The notes: generated by a model from the sequence alone, not told the origin. Counted from the stretch's first letter, positions 17,112 through 26,915 are shown. The stretch: 64,000 nucleotides of DNA from Pseudomonas xantholysinigenes (GCF_014268885.2 NZ_CP077095.1:4781001-4845000); one strand, 5' to 3'. Translations and numbers: made by a program.

Positions 17112-18548
17112 TCAGTTCCCCTTGTTCAGGCTGGCGGAGTCGGCCTCATGGCCGTCATCGGCGGCGGACAACGGCCGCGCCGGCGTGCGTTGCTGGCCAG
17201 GGCCACCTGGATTGTGCTCATCGCCCTCGCCGGTCTTCGGCCCCTTGCGCACCAGGCGCATCATGTAGCCGATGCCGGTACCGAACAGGGCGAAGTAGAC
17301 CACCACGAACATCACCAGGGTGAAGCCGAGCTGGGTGTAGCTGTGATTGGACACGCCATCGGCGGTGCGCATCAGCCCGTAGACCACCCACGGCTGGCGC
17401 CCGACTTCGGTGGTGAACCAGCCGGCAAGGATGGCGATCAGGCCTGATGGCCCCATCCACAGGGTCAGGTAGAGGAATGGCCGCGAGCTGTAGAGGGTGC
17501 CGCGCTTGCGCAGCCACAGGCTCCACAGGCCAACGAGGATCATCAGCATGCCTAGCCCGACCATGATCCGGAACGACCAGAACACGATGGTCGAGTTGGG
17601 ACGGTCTTCAGGCGGGAACTCCTTCATCGCCGGGACCTGCTTGTCCAGGCTGTGGGTGAGGATCAAGCTGCCCAGAGCCGGGATCTCGACCTTGAAACGG
17701 GTGGTCTCGGCCTGCATGTCGGGGAGGCCGAACAGGATCAGCGGGGTCGGCTCGCCGGGCTTGTTTTCCCAGTGGCCTTCGATGGCAGCGATCTTCACCG
17801 GCTGGTGCTTCAAGGTGTTGAGGCCGTGGAAGTCACCGATCACTGCCTGGATCGGCGCCACCACCAAGGCCATCCACATGGCCATCGACAGCATCTTGCG
17901 CACGGCCGGGTTGTCACGTCCGCGCAGCAGGTGCCAGGCCGCGGAAGCACCAACGAAGAACGCCGTGGCGACGAACGCCGCGGTGGCCATGTGCATCAGG
18001 CGGTAGGGGAACGAGGGGTTGAAGATCACCGCCAGCCAGTCCACCGGGATCACCCGGCCATCGACGATCTCGTAGCCCTGAGGCGTCTGCATCCAGCTGT
18101 TGGAGGCGAGGATCCAGAAGGTCGAGACCAAGGTGCCGAGCGCCACCATGCAGGTGGCGAAGAAGTGCAGGCCACGGCCGACCCGGTTCCAGCCGAACAG
18201 CATCACGCCGAGGAAACCGGCCTCCAGGAAGAATGCGGTCAGGACCTCATAGGTCAGCAGGGGGCCGGTAATCGAGCCGGCAAAGTCGGAGAACTGGCTC
18301 CAGTTGGTACCGAACTGGTAGGCCATCACCAGGCCGGAAACCACGCCCATGCCGAAATTGACGGCGAAGATCTTCGACCAGAAGTGGTAGAGGTCACGGT
18401 AGGTGCTGTCGTGGGTCTTCAGCCAAAGGCCTTCGAGGACCGCCAGGTAGCTCGCCAGGCCAATGGTGATGGCCGGGAACAGGATGTGAAAGGACACGGT
18501 AAAGGCAAACTGGATTCGGGCGAGCTCCAGGGCTTCCAATCCGAACAT
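17112..18548 (-). CDS. cioA: Cyanide-insensitive quinol oxidase subunit I (CioA)
   Basis: A 478-residue CydA-family subunit carrying haems b and d. H21 (FHILFPAITIG) is the expected high-spin haem ligand, and GRQPWVVYGLMRTADGVS is the conserved quinol-side helix. The Q-loop is short, as in CioA rather than E. coli CydA. The C-terminal 45 residues are polar and variable. An ANR-like box lies about 150 bases upstream, fitting oxygen control of this alternative oxidase. Confidence 0.95.
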   Translation of the reverse strand: MFGLEALELARIQFAFTVSFHILFPAITIGLASYLAVLEGLWLKTHDSTYRDLYHFWSKIFAVNFGMGVVSGLVMAYQFGTNWSQFSDFAGSITGPLLTYEVLTAFFLEAGFLGVMLFGWNRVGRGLHFFATCMVALGTLVSTFWILASNSWMQTPQGYEIVDGRVIPVDWLAVIFNPSFPYRLMHMATAAFVATAFFVGASAAWHLLRGRDNPAVRKMLSMAMWMALVVAPIQAVIGDFHGLNTLKHQPVKIAAIEGHWENKPGEPTPLILFGLPDMQAETTRFKVEIPALGSLILTHSLDKQVPAMKEFPPEDRPNSTIVFWSFRIMVGLGMLMILVGLWSLWLRKRGTLYSSRPFLYLTLWMGPSGLIAILAGWFTTEVGRQPWVVYGLMRTADGVSNHSYTQLGFTLVMFVVVYFALFGTGIGYMMRLVRKGPKTGEGDEHNPGGPGQQRTPARPLSAADDGHEADSASLNKGN

Positions 18549-18693
18549 GGTGCTTCCTCTTCAGGTAATCCGGCGACCGGGCACATGACCATGTCGCCCA
18601 CTGCCCCCACGGGTATCGAGTGCGCCGCGTTGGAATTGTTCTGTTCGATCGCAGGGATTCCGGCCCGAGGGCCGATCGTTGCATCTGGAAGCA

Positions 18694-18707
18694 TTGACCC
18701 AGATCAA
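18694..18707. promoter_or_regulatory. ANR/FNR-type box upstream of cioA
   Basis: TTGACCCAGATCAA differs from the FNR/ANR consensus TTGAT-N4-ATCAA at one position. It sits in the 341-base gap (18549-18889) between cioA and the divergent MFS gene, 146 bases before cioA. ANR is known to repress cio genes at low oxygen in pseudomonads, so an operator role is plausible. Nothing else gene-like was seen in this gap. Confidence 0.65.
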
Positions 18708-18889
18708 CGACTGTTTGGAAGCATAGTCCTGAATGACCCATCCAGATGTGTGGTTGATTGCCGCGTGACCGGTTGCCTCACCCTCTTTACCTGGGGCTGG
18801 AACGCTGACCAACGGCGCTTTCAGCAACCAATTGTTACAAACAGATGATAAGCTGCTGCCCCCTCTAGCTCCGAGGTTGCAGGCCCACG

Positions 18890-20110
18890 ATGTCCGATCC
18901 AGCCCCGCAATTGCTGCGTCATCACCGCCCCTTCGTCGCGTTCTGGATGGCCCGGGTGTTCACCGCCAGCGGCTTCCAGATGCTCACCGTGGCCATTGGC
19001 TGGCACCTCTACCAGTTGACCGGCAATGTCCTCGATCTGGGCCTGGTCGGCCTGGTCGAGTTCGCCCCCCGCGTACTGTTCATGCTGCACACCGGCCACG
19101 TCGCCGACCGCTACGACCGGCGCAAGGTCGCGGCCCTCTGCCAGACCCTGCAAGCATTGATCGCCCTGGCGCTGGCCCTGGGCAGCGCCAGCGGCCATGT
19201 CACCCGCGAACTGATCTTCGTCCTGGCCTTCCTGCTCGGTAGCGCCCGTTCGTTCGAGATGCCGGCCACCCAGGCCCTGTTACCCAACGTGGTGCCACCA
19301 GGGCTGTTTCCACGGGCCGTGGCGGCATCCGCCTCGGCGTCACAGGCGGCGACCATCGTTGCCCCGGCCATTGGCGGCTTCCTCTATGCCTTTGGCAGCA
19401 CCTGGGTGTATGGGCCGACCGTGGTCCTGTACGTGATTGCCTGCGTGCTCACCTTGGGCCTGGACGCCCGCCAGCAGCTCCCGCAGCGTGGCCGCGCCAG
19501 CCTCGATTCGCTGCTGGCCGGGATCCGCTTCATTCGCAGCCGCCCGGATATCCTCGGCGCCATCTCGTTGGACCTGTTCGCCGTGCTGCTGGGCGGCGCC
19601 ACCGCCCTGTTGCCGGTATTCGCCAAGGACATCCTGCTCACCGGCGCCTGGGGGCTCGGCCTGCTGCGTTCGGCGCCCGCCGTCGGGGCACTGCTGATGT
19701 CGCTGTGGCTGGCGCGTTTCCCGGTGGAACGCAAGGTGGGGCTGACCATGTTCACCGCGGTCGGGGTATTCGGCGTGGCGACCATCGCGTTCGGCCTCTC
19801 GACCTCGTTCTGGTTCTCCCTGGCGGTGCTGGTGGTGCTGGGCGCGGCGGACATGATCAGCATGGTCATCCGCAGCGCCTTCGTGCAGTTGGAAACGCCG
19901 GACGAGATGCGCGGCCGGGTGAGTGCGGTGAACGGGCTGTTCATCGGCGCCTCCAACCAGCTCGGCGAGTTCGAGTCGGGCGTCACCGCGCACTGGTTTG
20001 GCACAGTGCCAGCGGTGGTGCTCGGCGGCGTGGGCACGCTGGTGGTGACTGGGGTGTGGATGAAACTGTTCCCGACGCTGGCCCATCGAGACCGAATGCA
20101 CAACGGCTGA
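18890..20110 (+). CDS. MFS transporter of the EntS/MFS_3 type
   Basis: A 406-residue inner membrane protein with about twelve helices. The loop 2-3 motif GHVADRYDRRKV and the late segment DEMRGRVSAVNGLFIGASNQLGE resemble the EntS-like (MFS_3) exporters. The substrate cannot be read from the sequence. It is divergent from cioA and followed by an inverted REP pair, so it seems to be a single-gene unit. The start follows a weak GAGG-like site and gives a typical MFS N-terminus. Confidence 0.8.
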   Translation: MSDPAPQLLRHHRPFVAFWMARVFTASGFQMLTVAIGWHLYQLTGNVLDLGLVGLVEFAPRVLFMLHTGHVADRYDRRKVAALCQTLQALIALALALGSASGHVTRELIFVLAFLLGSARSFEMPATQALLPNVVPPGLFPRAVAASASASQAATIVAPAIGGFLYAFGSTWVYGPTVVLYVIACVLTLGLDARQQLPQRGRASLDSLLAGIRFIRSRPDILGAISLDLFAVLLGGATALLPVFAKDILLTGAWGLGLLRSAPAVGALLMSLWLARFPVERKVGLTMFTAVGVFGVATIAFGLSTSFWFSLAVLVVLGAADMISMVIRSAFVQLETPDEMRGRVSAVNGLFIGASNQLGEFESGVTAHWFGTVPAVVLGGVGTLVVTGVWMKLFPTLAHRDRMHNG

Positions 20111-20127
20111 AACCTTCCTACGACGCT

Positions 20128-20214
20128 TCGCGGGTAAACCCGCTCCCACAGGGATCGCGCCGCCCCAGGGCCCGGTGCAATACCTGTGGGAGCGGGTTTA
20201 CCGGCGAAGAAGCC
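20128..20214. repeat. Inverted pair of REP elements
   Basis: Two REP palindromes in opposite orientation (TTCGCGGGTAAACCCGCTCC near 20128 and GGAGCGGGTTTACCGGCGAA near 20187) are separated by a GC-rich spacer. They form a BIME-like structure after the MFS gene. The rest of 20215-20384 holds a TATGAT -10-like hexamer at 20274-20279 ahead of the permease gene, but no convincing -35. Confidence 0.8.
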
Positions 20215-20384
20215 GGTACAGGCAAAAGCAGACCTGCTCCCCAACGGCCATAGGCCCCCGCCATCCATGCTGGTATGATGCGCGGCTTTTTTCCGCCCCA
20301 CGCAAAACCACGGCATCCGGTACGGTCTGTGCTTTGCTGATGGGGTCGATACATTCACGGCGCGAGGGCGCCCTGGGAGCAGGC

Positions 20385-21680
20385 ATGCTGGAAAGGCTGT
20401 TTCAACTAAAAGCACACAACACCAACGTGCGCACCGAGATTCTCGCGGGCGTCACCACCTTCCTGGCCATGGCCTACATCCTGTTCGTCAACCCGAGCAT
20501 TCTCGGCGAGACCGGCATGGACAAGGGCGCGATCTTCGTCGCCACCTGCCTGGCCGCGGCCATCGGCTCGGTGACCATGGGCATCATCGCCAACTACCCG
20601 ATCGCCCTGGCGCCGGGCATGGGCCTGAACGCCTTCTTCACCTACACCGTGGTCCTGCACATGGGCCACACCTGGCAGGTGGCGCTGGGCGCGGTGTTCC
20701 TCTCCGCGGTGCTGTTCTTCCTGCTGTCGATCTTCCGCATCCGCGAATGGATCGTGAACAGCATCCCGCTGCCGCTACGCTCGGCCATTGCCGCCGGCAT
20801 CGGCCTGTTCCTGGCGTTGATCGCCCTGCACAACGCGGGGATCGTCGTCGATAACCCGGCTACCCTGGTGGGCCTGGGCGACCTCAGCAAACCGGCGCCG
20901 ATCCTCGCCACCCTGGGCTTCTTCCTGATCGTCGCCCTCGAGTCGCTGAAAGTTCGTGGCGCCGTGCTGATCGGTATCCTGGCGGTGACCGTGGCGGCGA
21001 TCGCACTGGGTGTCACGCCCTTCGCCGGCGTGGTCTCGATGCCGCCTTCGCTGGCACCGACCTTCCTGCAGCTGGATATCGCCGGCGCCCTGGACGTCGG
21101 CCTGATCAGCGTGATCTTCGCCTTCCTGTTCGTCGACCTGTTCGACAACTCCGGCACCCTGATCGGCGTGGCCAAGCGCGCCGGCCTGATGGGCAAGGAC
21201 GGCCACATGCCGAAGATGGGCCGCGCCCTGATCGCCGACAGCACCGCGGCCATGGCCGGTTCGCTGCTGGGCACCTCGACCACCACCAGCTACATCGAGT
21301 CGGCGGCCGGCGTCAGTGCCGGGGGCCGTACCGGCCTCACCGCCATCGTGGTCGCCATCCTGTTCCTGCTGGCGCTGTTCTTCGCCCCGCTGGCCGGCAG
21401 CGTGCCGGCCTTCGCCACCGCTCCGGCGCTGCTGTTCGTCGCCGTGCTGATGGCCTCGGGCCTGGCCGAGATCAACTGGGACGACGTCACCGAAGCCGCG
21501 CCGGTGGTGGTCACCGCCCTGGCCATGCCGCTGACCTATTCGATTGCCAACGGCATCGCCTTCGGCTTCATCGCCTGGACCGCCATCAAGCTGATTTCCG
21601 GTCGTCGCCATGACCTGAACCCGGCGCTGGTGATCCTGTCCATCCTGTTCGTCATCAAACTCGGCTGGTTCCCCGCATGA
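20385..21680 (+). CDS. AzgA-type purine (adenine/hypoxanthine/guanine) permease
   Basis: A 431-residue NCS2-like proton symporter of the COG2252 group, with N-terminal [25 protein letters not shown] and [16 protein letters not shown], and later [18 protein letters not shown] and [15 protein letters not shown]. Family members carry adenine or hypoxanthine/guanine; sequence alone does not settle which. The ATG at 20385 follows GGGAG. Its stop overlaps the trmA start (ATGA), so the two genes are co-translated. Confidence 0.88.
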   Translation: MLERLFQLKAHNTNVRTEILAGVTTFLAMAYILFVNPSILGETGMDKGAIFVATCLAAAIGSVTMGIIANYPIALAPGMGLNAFFTYTVVLHMGHTWQVALGAVFLSAVLFFLLSIFRIREWIVNSIPLPLRSAIAAGIGLFLALIALHNAGIVVDNPATLVGLGDLSKPAPILATLGFFLIVALESLKVRGAVLIGILAVTVAAIALGVTPFAGVVSMPPSLAPTFLQLDIAGALDVGLISVIFAFLFVDLFDNSGTLIGVAKRAGLMGKDGHMPKMGRALIADSTAAMAGSLLGTSTTTSYIESAAGVSAGGRTGLTAIVVAILFLLALFFAPLAGSVPAFATAPALLFVAVLMASGLAEINWDDVTEAAPVVVTALAMPLTYSIANGIAFGFIAWTAIKLISGRRHDLNPALVILSILFVIKLGWFPA

Positions 21681-22762
21681 GTGCTGTCTTCGATCCCTCG
21701 CAATACGACGCGCAACTGGCGGCCAAGGCCGCCCGCCTGCGCGAGCTGCTGGCGCCGTTCGGCGCCCCAGAGCCGTCGGTGTTCGACTCGCCGCGCGAAC
21801 ACTACCGTCTGCGCGCGGAGTTTCGCCTGTGGCGCGAGGACGGCCAGCGCCACTACGCGATGTTCGCCCCGGGCGAGAAGCACAAGGCGATCCTGATCGA
21901 CGACTTTCCCATTGCCAGCCAGCGCATCAATGAACTGATGCCACGCCTGAAGGCCGCCTGGCAGGGCAACGAGGCGCTGAACAACCGCCTGTTCCAGGTC
22001 GAGTTCCTCACCACCCTGGCCGGCGATGCGATGATCACCCTGTGCTACCACCGTCCCCTGGACGAGGCCTGGGAGGCCGCCGCGCAGCAGTTGGCTCGCG
22101 AGCTGAAGGTCAGCGTGATTGGCCGCTCGAAGGGCAAGCGCGTGGTGATCGGTCGCGACTACGCGGTGGAAAAACTCGACATTGCCGGCCGCACCTTCAG
22201 CTATCGCCAACCCGAAGGTGCCTTCACCCAGCCCAACGGCGCGGTGAACCAGAAGATGCTCGGCTGGGCCGTCGAGGCCATGGGCGAGCGAACCGACGAC
22301 CTGCTGGAGCTGTACTGCGGCAACGGCAACTTCACCTTGCCGCTGGCCACCCGCGCGCGCCAGGTGCTGGCCACCGAGATCAGCAAGACCTCGGTCAACG
22401 CCGCGCTGCACAACCTGGACGAAAACGGTATCGACAATGTGCGCCTGGTGCGCCTGTCGGCCGAGGAACTGACCCAGGCGCTGAACGAGGTACGCCCGTT
22501 CCGCCGCCTGGAAGGCATCGACCTCAAGGCCTACGACTTCGGCACCGTGTTCGTCGACCCGCCGCGCGCCGGCATGGACCCGGACACCTGCGAGCTGACC
22601 CGGCGTTTCGAGCGCATCCTGTACATCTCGTGCAACCCCGAGACCCTGGCGCAGAACATCGCCCAGTTGCAGGACTCCCACCGCATCGAGCGGTGCGCGC
22701 TGTTCGACCAGTTCCCGTATACCCATCACATGGAAAGCGGCGTCCTGCTGGTTCGGCGCTGA
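21677..22762 (+). CDS. trmA: tRNA (uracil-5-)-methyltransferase TrmA
   Basis: A 361-residue enzyme making ribothymidine at position 54 of tRNA. It shows motif [31 protein letters not shown], nucleophile C319 in ISCNPETL and base E353 in HHMESG; the five-residue offset from E. coli C324/E358 is constant. It lacks the TRAM domain of RlmD, which excludes that relative. It overlaps the purine permease by four bases. Confidence 0.96.
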   Translation: MSAVFDPSQYDAQLAAKAARLRELLAPFGAPEPSVFDSPREHYRLRAEFRLWREDGQRHYAMFAPGEKHKAILIDDFPIASQRINELMPRLKAAWQGNEALNNRLFQVEFLTTLAGDAMITLCYHRPLDEAWEAAAQQLARELKVSVIGRSKGKRVVIGRDYAVEKLDIAGRTFSYRQPEGAFTQPNGAVNQKMLGWAVEAMGERTDDLLELYCGNGNFTLPLATRARQVLATEISKTSVNAALHNLDENGIDNVRLVRLSAEELTQALNEVRPFRRLEGIDLKAYDFGTVFVDPPRAGMDPDTCELTRRFERILYISCNPETLAQNIAQLQDSHRIERCALFDQFPYTHHMESGVLLVRR

Positions 22763-22817
22763 CCGTGATCCGGCGGGGCCAACCGGCCCCGCCGTCCGTT
22801 GCAAGGAGCGATGCCCG

Positions 22818-23720
22818 ATGGATCAGCTGAGCGCCATGCAGACCTTCCGCCGGGTTGTCGACCTCGGCAGTTTCAGCGCCGCCGCCGAGCAGGCGGGCAT
22901 GTCCCACACCGTGCTGTCGCGCCAGGTCAAGAACCTCGAGCGCCACCTGGGCACGCAACTGCTCAACCGCACCACCCGCCGCCTGCAACCAACCGAAGCC
23001 GGGGCGCTGTTCTACCGCCACTGCGTACAGATCCTCGAACAGATGCAGGCGATGACCCTGGAACTGTCCGAACACCAACAGCAGCCTACCGGCACCTTGC
23101 GCCTGGGCGTGGCCACCGCCTTTGGCGAGCTGGAACTGGGCCGTTGGCTGGCGGATTTTGTCGAGCGCCACCCACGCCTGCGCATCGAGCTCAACTGCAC
23201 CGACCGCTTCGTCGACCTGCTCGAGGAAGACGTCGATGTCTGCCTGCGGGTGACCGATCACCTGCCTGATTCCAGCCTGGTCGCTCGCCGCCTGGCCTCC
23301 AGCGAAGTGGTACTGGTGGCATCACCCGCCTACCTCGAACGGCATGGACTGCCCGACACGCCCGAAGCACTGGCCCAACACCCTTTGCTGGGCTACAACC
23401 GCCTGCCACATCCACAGCGCCTGCGCCTGAGCAGTGCTACCGCGCACCAGGAGATACAGCTGCCGCAGCGCTTGAGCGCCAACTCACCGATGGCCTTGCG
23501 CGCGGCAGCCATCGGCGGGCTGGGCATCGCCAGTTTCGACCGTTTCATCGTGGATGACGCACTGGGCGACGGCAGGCTGCTCCGCATACTGGTTGATTGG
23601 CAATTGCCAGCGCGCAACCTCTACGCCGTCTACCCGCAGAGCCGCTACCTGGCGCCGAAAGTGCGGGCCTTCCTCGATTACGTGCAGCGCTACTACGCGA
23701 CGCCACGCTGGCTTAACTGA
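22818..23720 (+). CDS. LysR-family transcriptional regulator
   Basis: A 300-residue regulator. The helix-turn-helix is at residues 1-60 (FSAAAEQAGMSHTVLSRQVKNLERHLGTQLLNRTTRRLQPTEAG), with a substrate-binding domain after residue 90. This N-terminus is of the CrgA/AaeR-like group common in Pseudomonas. It follows trmA by 55 bases with AAGGAG upstream, and is followed on the same strand by a periplasmic cupin gene. Target and ligand are unknown; the cupin gene is the simplest candidate. Confidence 0.9.
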   Translation: MDQLSAMQTFRRVVDLGSFSAAAEQAGMSHTVLSRQVKNLERHLGTQLLNRTTRRLQPTEAGALFYRHCVQILEQMQAMTLELSEHQQQPTGTLRLGVATAFGELELGRWLADFVERHPRLRIELNCTDRFVDLLEEDVDVCLRVTDHLPDSSLVARRLASSEVVLVASPAYLERHGLPDTPEALAQHPLLGYNRLPHPQRLRLSSATAHQEIQLPQRLSANSPMALRAAAIGGLGIASFDRFIVDDALGDGRLLRILVDWQLPARNLYAVYPQSRYLAPKVRAFLDYVQRYYATPRWLN

Positions 23721-23826
23721 TCTGTGCATTTAATGCACCAGTCATGGCTAGCTGGCGCTATTTCTGTGCGACAACGCTTTATCTAACCTTCGCCCACTCA
23801 CATTGATTGGCGAAGGAGCCATTTCC

Positions 23827-24264
23827 ATGAAAGCACTGCACAGCGTCATTGCCGGCATCACCTTGGGCACGCTTGCCCTCACCGCCCCTGCTCACGCCGA
23901 CTCGCTGATCTCGGTGCCCGACAGCGCCGCGCTGAAGTGGCAAGACGTCGCCGGCACCCAAGGCAAGGTCAGCTATGCCAATGTCGAAGGCGATATTTTC
24001 GGCCAAGGGCCCTACTCGGCCTATGTGAAATTCAAGAAGGGCACCGACAACGGGCTGCACCAGCACACCGAGACGCTGCCGACCTTGGTCGTCAAAGGGA
24101 CCTTCTATGCGGTGATCGATGGCAAGCGCACCGAGTTCCCGGCTGGTGCCTACTACAAGCTGCCGGCAAACCTGGTCCACGAGAGTGGCTGCACGGCGGC
24201 GGCCGATTGCCTGTTGTTCCAGTACCAGGCCGATGCCTTCGACCTGAAACCGGTCAAAGGCTGA
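23827..24264 (+). CDS. Periplasmic cupin-domain protein
   Basis: A 145-residue protein with signal peptide MKALHSVIAGITLGTLALTA ending near AHA. A single cupin follows: motif 1 GLHQHTETLPTLVVKGTF carries two metal-binding histidines and a glutamate, and motif 2 contains AYYKLPANLVHESG. It resembles DUF4437-type proteins. The ATG at 23827 follows GAAGGAG. Enzymatic activity is unknown. A perfect 16-base-pair hairpin lies directly after it. Confidence 0.82.
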   Translation: MKALHSVIAGITLGTLALTAPAHADSLISVPDSAALKWQDVAGTQGKVSYANVEGDIFGQGPYSAYVKFKKGTDNGLHQHTETLPTLVVKGTFYAVIDGKRTEFPAGAYYKLPANLVHESGCTAAADCLLFQYQADAFDLKPVKG

Positions 24265-24274
24265 GCCGGTACTT

Positions 24275-24314
24275 GATCCGGGTAGGCGCCGGCTTGCTGG
24301 CGCCTACCCGGATC
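24275..24314. terminator. Perfect 16-bp hairpin between convergent cupin and pcaG
   Basis: GATCCGGGTAGGCGCC and its exact complement surround an 8-base loop (GGCTTGCT). It lies between the stops of convergent genes at 24264 and 24324. There is no T-run on either strand, so it may act mainly as an mRNA-protecting structure. The centre (GCCGGCTTGCTGGCGCC) resembles short palindromes repeated elsewhere in the window. Confidence 0.7.
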
Positions 24315-24323
24315 CGCGCAACA

Positions 24324-24929
24324 TCAGAAATCGAAGAACACCGTCTCCCCTTCCCCCTGAATACGGATATCGAAGCGATACGCCGTCTTCCCCTGCACTT
24401 CGCAGCGCCTGGCAATCAAGGTTTCACGCCGTTGCGGCTGCTCGATCAGGTTGAGCACCGGGCAGGCGGCATTGGCCAGGGCTTCGTCGTCGAAGTACAG
24501 CCGGGTGTGCAGGTGAATGTTGATGCCCCGGGCGAACAGGCTGAGGTTGATGTGCGGCGCCATCGCTACACCGGCGGCGTTGCGCACCACGCCCGGCTTG
24601 ACCGTGTGCAGGGTCCACTCGCCGGCATCAAAGGTGGTGGCGGTGCGGCCAAAGCTGTTGAAGGGGTTCTCGAGCTTGTACTCATCCTGGTAGAGACCAT
24701 TGGCATCGGCTTGCCAGACTTCCAGGAACGAGTCGCGGACCAGATGGCCATTGCCATCGTACACCTGGCCAATCAGCAGGATGTGCTCGCCTGGCGCCTC
24801 GGGGGTGGCCAGGCGATTGCCGATTTCCTGGTCGCGGGTCGGGTTGCCGGCCGCTTCCAGGGCCAGGCCGATGTGTACATAGGGGCCGGCCGTCTGCGAA
24901 GGCGTTTCCGGCAGCAATTCGATAGGCAT
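24324..24929 (-). CDS. pcaG: Protocatechuate 3,4-dioxygenase alpha subunit
   Basis: A 201-residue intradiol dioxygenase subunit, starting MPIELLPETPSQTAGPYVHI. It pairs with PcaH to cleave protocatechuate to beta-carboxymuconate in the beta-ketoadipate pathway. It has the family fold but lacks the tyrosine/histidine iron ligand set, as expected for the non-catalytic alpha chain. It lies 11 bases after pcaH. The ATG at 24929 aligns with known PcaG; the upstream open frame belongs to the pcaH region. Confidence 0.96.
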   Translation of the reverse strand: MPIELLPETPSQTAGPYVHIGLALEAAGNPTRDQEIGNRLATPEAPGEHILLIGQVYDGNGHLVRDSFLEVWQADANGLYQDEYKLENPFNSFGRTATTFDAGEWTLHTVKPGVVRNAAGVAMAPHINLSLFARGINIHLHTRLYFDDEALANAACPVLNLIEQPQRRETLIARRCEVQGKTAYRFDIRIQGEGETVFFDF

Positions 24930-24940
24930 GACGAACCTCC

Positions 24941-25660
24941 TCAACGGTTCTCGAAGTGGGTCTGGCGCTGACCGCGCAGCACGATGTCGAAGCGATACGC
25001 CAGGCAATCCATCGGATTGGCATGGCTCATGTCGAGCTTGGCGATCAGCCGCTCGACCGCCTCGGGATTGGCGATCGACTTGACGATCGGGCACATCGGG
25101 ATCAGCGGATCGCCTTCGAAATACAGCTGGGTAATCAACTTGGTGGCGATCGACGGGCCGCTGACGCTGACGTGGATATGCGCCGGACGCCAGTCGTTGG
25201 GGCCGTTGCGCCAGGGGTACGGGCCGGGCTTGATGGTGCGGAAGCTGTAATAACCGTCGCGGTCGGTCAGGCAGCGGCCGACGCCACCGAAGTTCGGGTC
25301 CAGCGGCGCCAGGTAGCGGTCGTTCTTGTGCCGGTAGCGGCCACCGGCGTTGGCCTGCCAGATCTCCACCAGGGTATGGGGCACCGGCGTGCCGTACTGG
25401 TCGAGCACGCGACCGGCGACGATGATTCGCTCACCGATCGGCAAACCGCCCTGGTTGAAGTTCAGCAGCAGGTCATGGTCATGCTCGCCGAAGCGCAGGT
25501 GGGAAAAGTCGGGGCCAGTGGTTTCGCTGATCGACTGCGGGATGCTGACCAGCGCTTGGCGCGGCGAGCGCGCCACCGAGGTCTTGTAGTCAGGGGTCAA
25601 GGCCTTGGGGTGCCAGTTGCGATCACGGATCACGAAGCGGCGGGTGTCCTGGGCGGGCAT
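24941..25660 (-). CDS. pcaH: Protocatechuate 3,4-dioxygenase beta subunit
   Basis: A 239-residue catalytic subunit. The four Fe(III) ligands are visible as Y109 (GRYRHKND), Y148 (GPYPWRN), H161 and H163 (RPAHIHVS), matching the known P. putida positions once the start Met is counted. It opens the aromatic ring of protocatechuate. A palindrome matching the PcaQ operator lies about 105 bases upstream in the gap shared with the metallopeptidase gene. Confidence 0.97.
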   Translation of the reverse strand: MPAQDTRRFVIRDRNWHPKALTPDYKTSVARSPRQALVSIPQSISETTGPDFSHLRFGEHDHDLLLNFNQGGLPIGERIIVAGRVLDQYGTPVPHTLVEIWQANAGGRYRHKNDRYLAPLDPNFGGVGRCLTDRDGYYSFRTIKPGPYPWRNGPNDWRPAHIHVSVSGPSIATKLITQLYFEGDPLIPMCPIVKSIANPEAVERLIAKLDMSHANPMDCLAYRFDIVLRGQRQTHFENR

Positions 25661-25764
25661 GCCGGTTTCCTCTCTTGGAATTATGAAATCGCCCGGGCGT
25701 GGCAGGCGGACATGCAGTTTCTGGTAGCCACACCGGGATGAATATTGAATTCCACGGTCACAGG

Positions 25765-25782
25765 CATAACCATTTGGTTATG
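25765..25782. promoter_or_regulatory. PcaQ-like operator palindrome upstream of pcaH
   Basis: CATAACCATTTGGTTATG is an inverted repeat around ATTT. It fits ATAACC-N4-GGTTAA, the site described for the LysR regulator PcaQ in alpha-proteobacteria, except for the last base. It is in the 199-base gap between divergent pcaH and the metallopeptidase gene, a normal place for a LysR activator of pcaHG. No pcaQ-like gene is in this window. Confidence 0.7.
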
Positions 25783-25859
25783 CAAGTAACCTGAGCTGAC
25801 GCCAACGTCGGCCCTGAACTAATCTTTGACCTCATGTTTCACACAGTGGAGAACACCCG

Positions 25860-26750
25860 ATGGAATGGCGAAAAGGCCGGCGCAGCGACAATGTGGTCGA
25901 TGCCCGTGGCGAGGGCGGCGGCGGTGGCGGCATGCGCTTCGGTGGCGGCAAGGGCCTGGGGCTCGGCGCCATCTTGCTGATCGTCGGCATCGGCTGGTTG
26001 ACCGGGCAGGACCCGTTGCAGATCCTCGGCCAGCTCGCCGGGCAGATGGAGCAGCAGCAACAGACAGCGCCGGCCAATGTCGGCGGCAAGGCGCCACCGG
26101 CCAACGACGAGCAGGCCGAGTTCGTCGCCTCGATCCTCGGCGACACCGAGGACACCTGGAAGGCCCTGTTCGCCCAGGCCGGCAAGCAGTACCGCGATCC
26201 CAAGCTGGTGCTATTCAGCGGCCAGGTCAATTCCGCCTGCGGCTTCGCCTCCTCGGCGGTCGGGCCGTTCTATTGCCCGGGCGACCAGCGTGTGTACCTG
26301 GACATGACCTTCTTCCGCGAGATGGAAACCCGCTTCAAGGCCGCCGGCGATTTCGCCCAGGCCTACGTGATCGCTCACGAGATCGGCCACCATGTGCAGA
26401 CCTTGCTGGGTGTCTCGGCCAAGGTCGATGCCGCGCGGCGCAATGGCCAGCGCATGGAAGGCGACAACGGCCTGCTGGTACGCCAGGAGCTGCAGGCCGA
26501 CTGCTTGGCCGGGGTCTGGGCCTACCAGGCGCAGAAGCGCCTGAACTGGCTGGAGCCTGGGGATGTGGAAGAGGCGCTGAACGCCGCCAACGCCATTGGT
26601 GACGACCGCTTGCAACAGCAGGGCCAGGGCCGGGTAGTGCCCGACTCGTTCACCCACGGCACCTCGCAACAGCGGGTGCGCTGGTTCAAGGCAGGCTTCA
26701 GCAGTGGTGACGTGAACAGCTGCGACACCTTCGCGGCACGCAGTCTCTGA
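25860..26750 (+). CDS. ypfJ: Neutral zinc metallopeptidase (YpfJ family)
   Basis: A 296-residue membrane-anchored protein of the family often named for YpfJ. It starts MEWRKGRRSDNVVDARGEG, followed by a glycine-rich stretch, one membrane helix near residues 36-52 (LGAILLIVGIGWLTGQ) and a periplasmic domain with HEIGHHVQ (H173, E174, H177) as the zinc site. The conserved CGFASSAVGPFYCPGDQRVYLD and ELQADCLAGVWA also fit. Substrates are unknown. It is divergent from pcaHG and ends at a short REP-like palindrome. Confidence 0.92.
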   Translation: MEWRKGRRSDNVVDARGEGGGGGGMRFGGGKGLGLGAILLIVGIGWLTGQDPLQILGQLAGQMEQQQQTAPANVGGKAPPANDEQAEFVASILGDTEDTWKALFAQAGKQYRDPKLVLFSGQVNSACGFASSAVGPFYCPGDQRVYLDMTFFREMETRFKAAGDFAQAYVIAHEIGHHVQTLLGVSAKVDAARRNGQRMEGDNGLLVRQELQADCLAGVWAYQAQKRLNWLEPGDVEEALNAANAIGDDRLQQQGQGRVVPDSFTHGTSQQRVRWFKAGFSSGDVNSCDTFAARSL

Positions 26751-26755
26751 CATCG

Positions 26756-26841
26756 CAGGCGCCAGCCTTGCTGGCGAACCAGGCGCCGCAGTGCATGGCA
26801 GCGGCTTTGCCGGTGTTCGCCGGCAAGCCGCCGCCTACGGC
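26756..26841. repeat. Short palindromic repeats downstream of ypfJ
   Basis: Two GC-rich palindromes follow each other: one built on GCGCCAGCCTTGCTGGCG and one on GCCGGTGTTCGCCGGC. The first recurs near 31870 and 63129, so it is a dispersed element. It may form the 3' end of the ypfJ message. Confidence 0.6.
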
Positions 26842-26889
26842 TAAAACTCCAGGCATTTCAGCCAGTTACAAATTTGCTGAAAAAGCGTT

Positions 26890-26915
26890 TCAGCTTCCCC
26901 CGTTCTTGCCGATAA
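26890..26915 (+). promoter_or_regulatory. FliA (sigma28)-type promoter for mcpS
   Basis: GCCGATAA at 26908-26915 is an exact sigma28 -10 element. TCAG at 26890-26893, 14 bases upstream, partly fits the -35. The site is about 90 bases before the chemoreceptor start, as expected for a flagellar-regulon gene. Confidence 0.65.
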
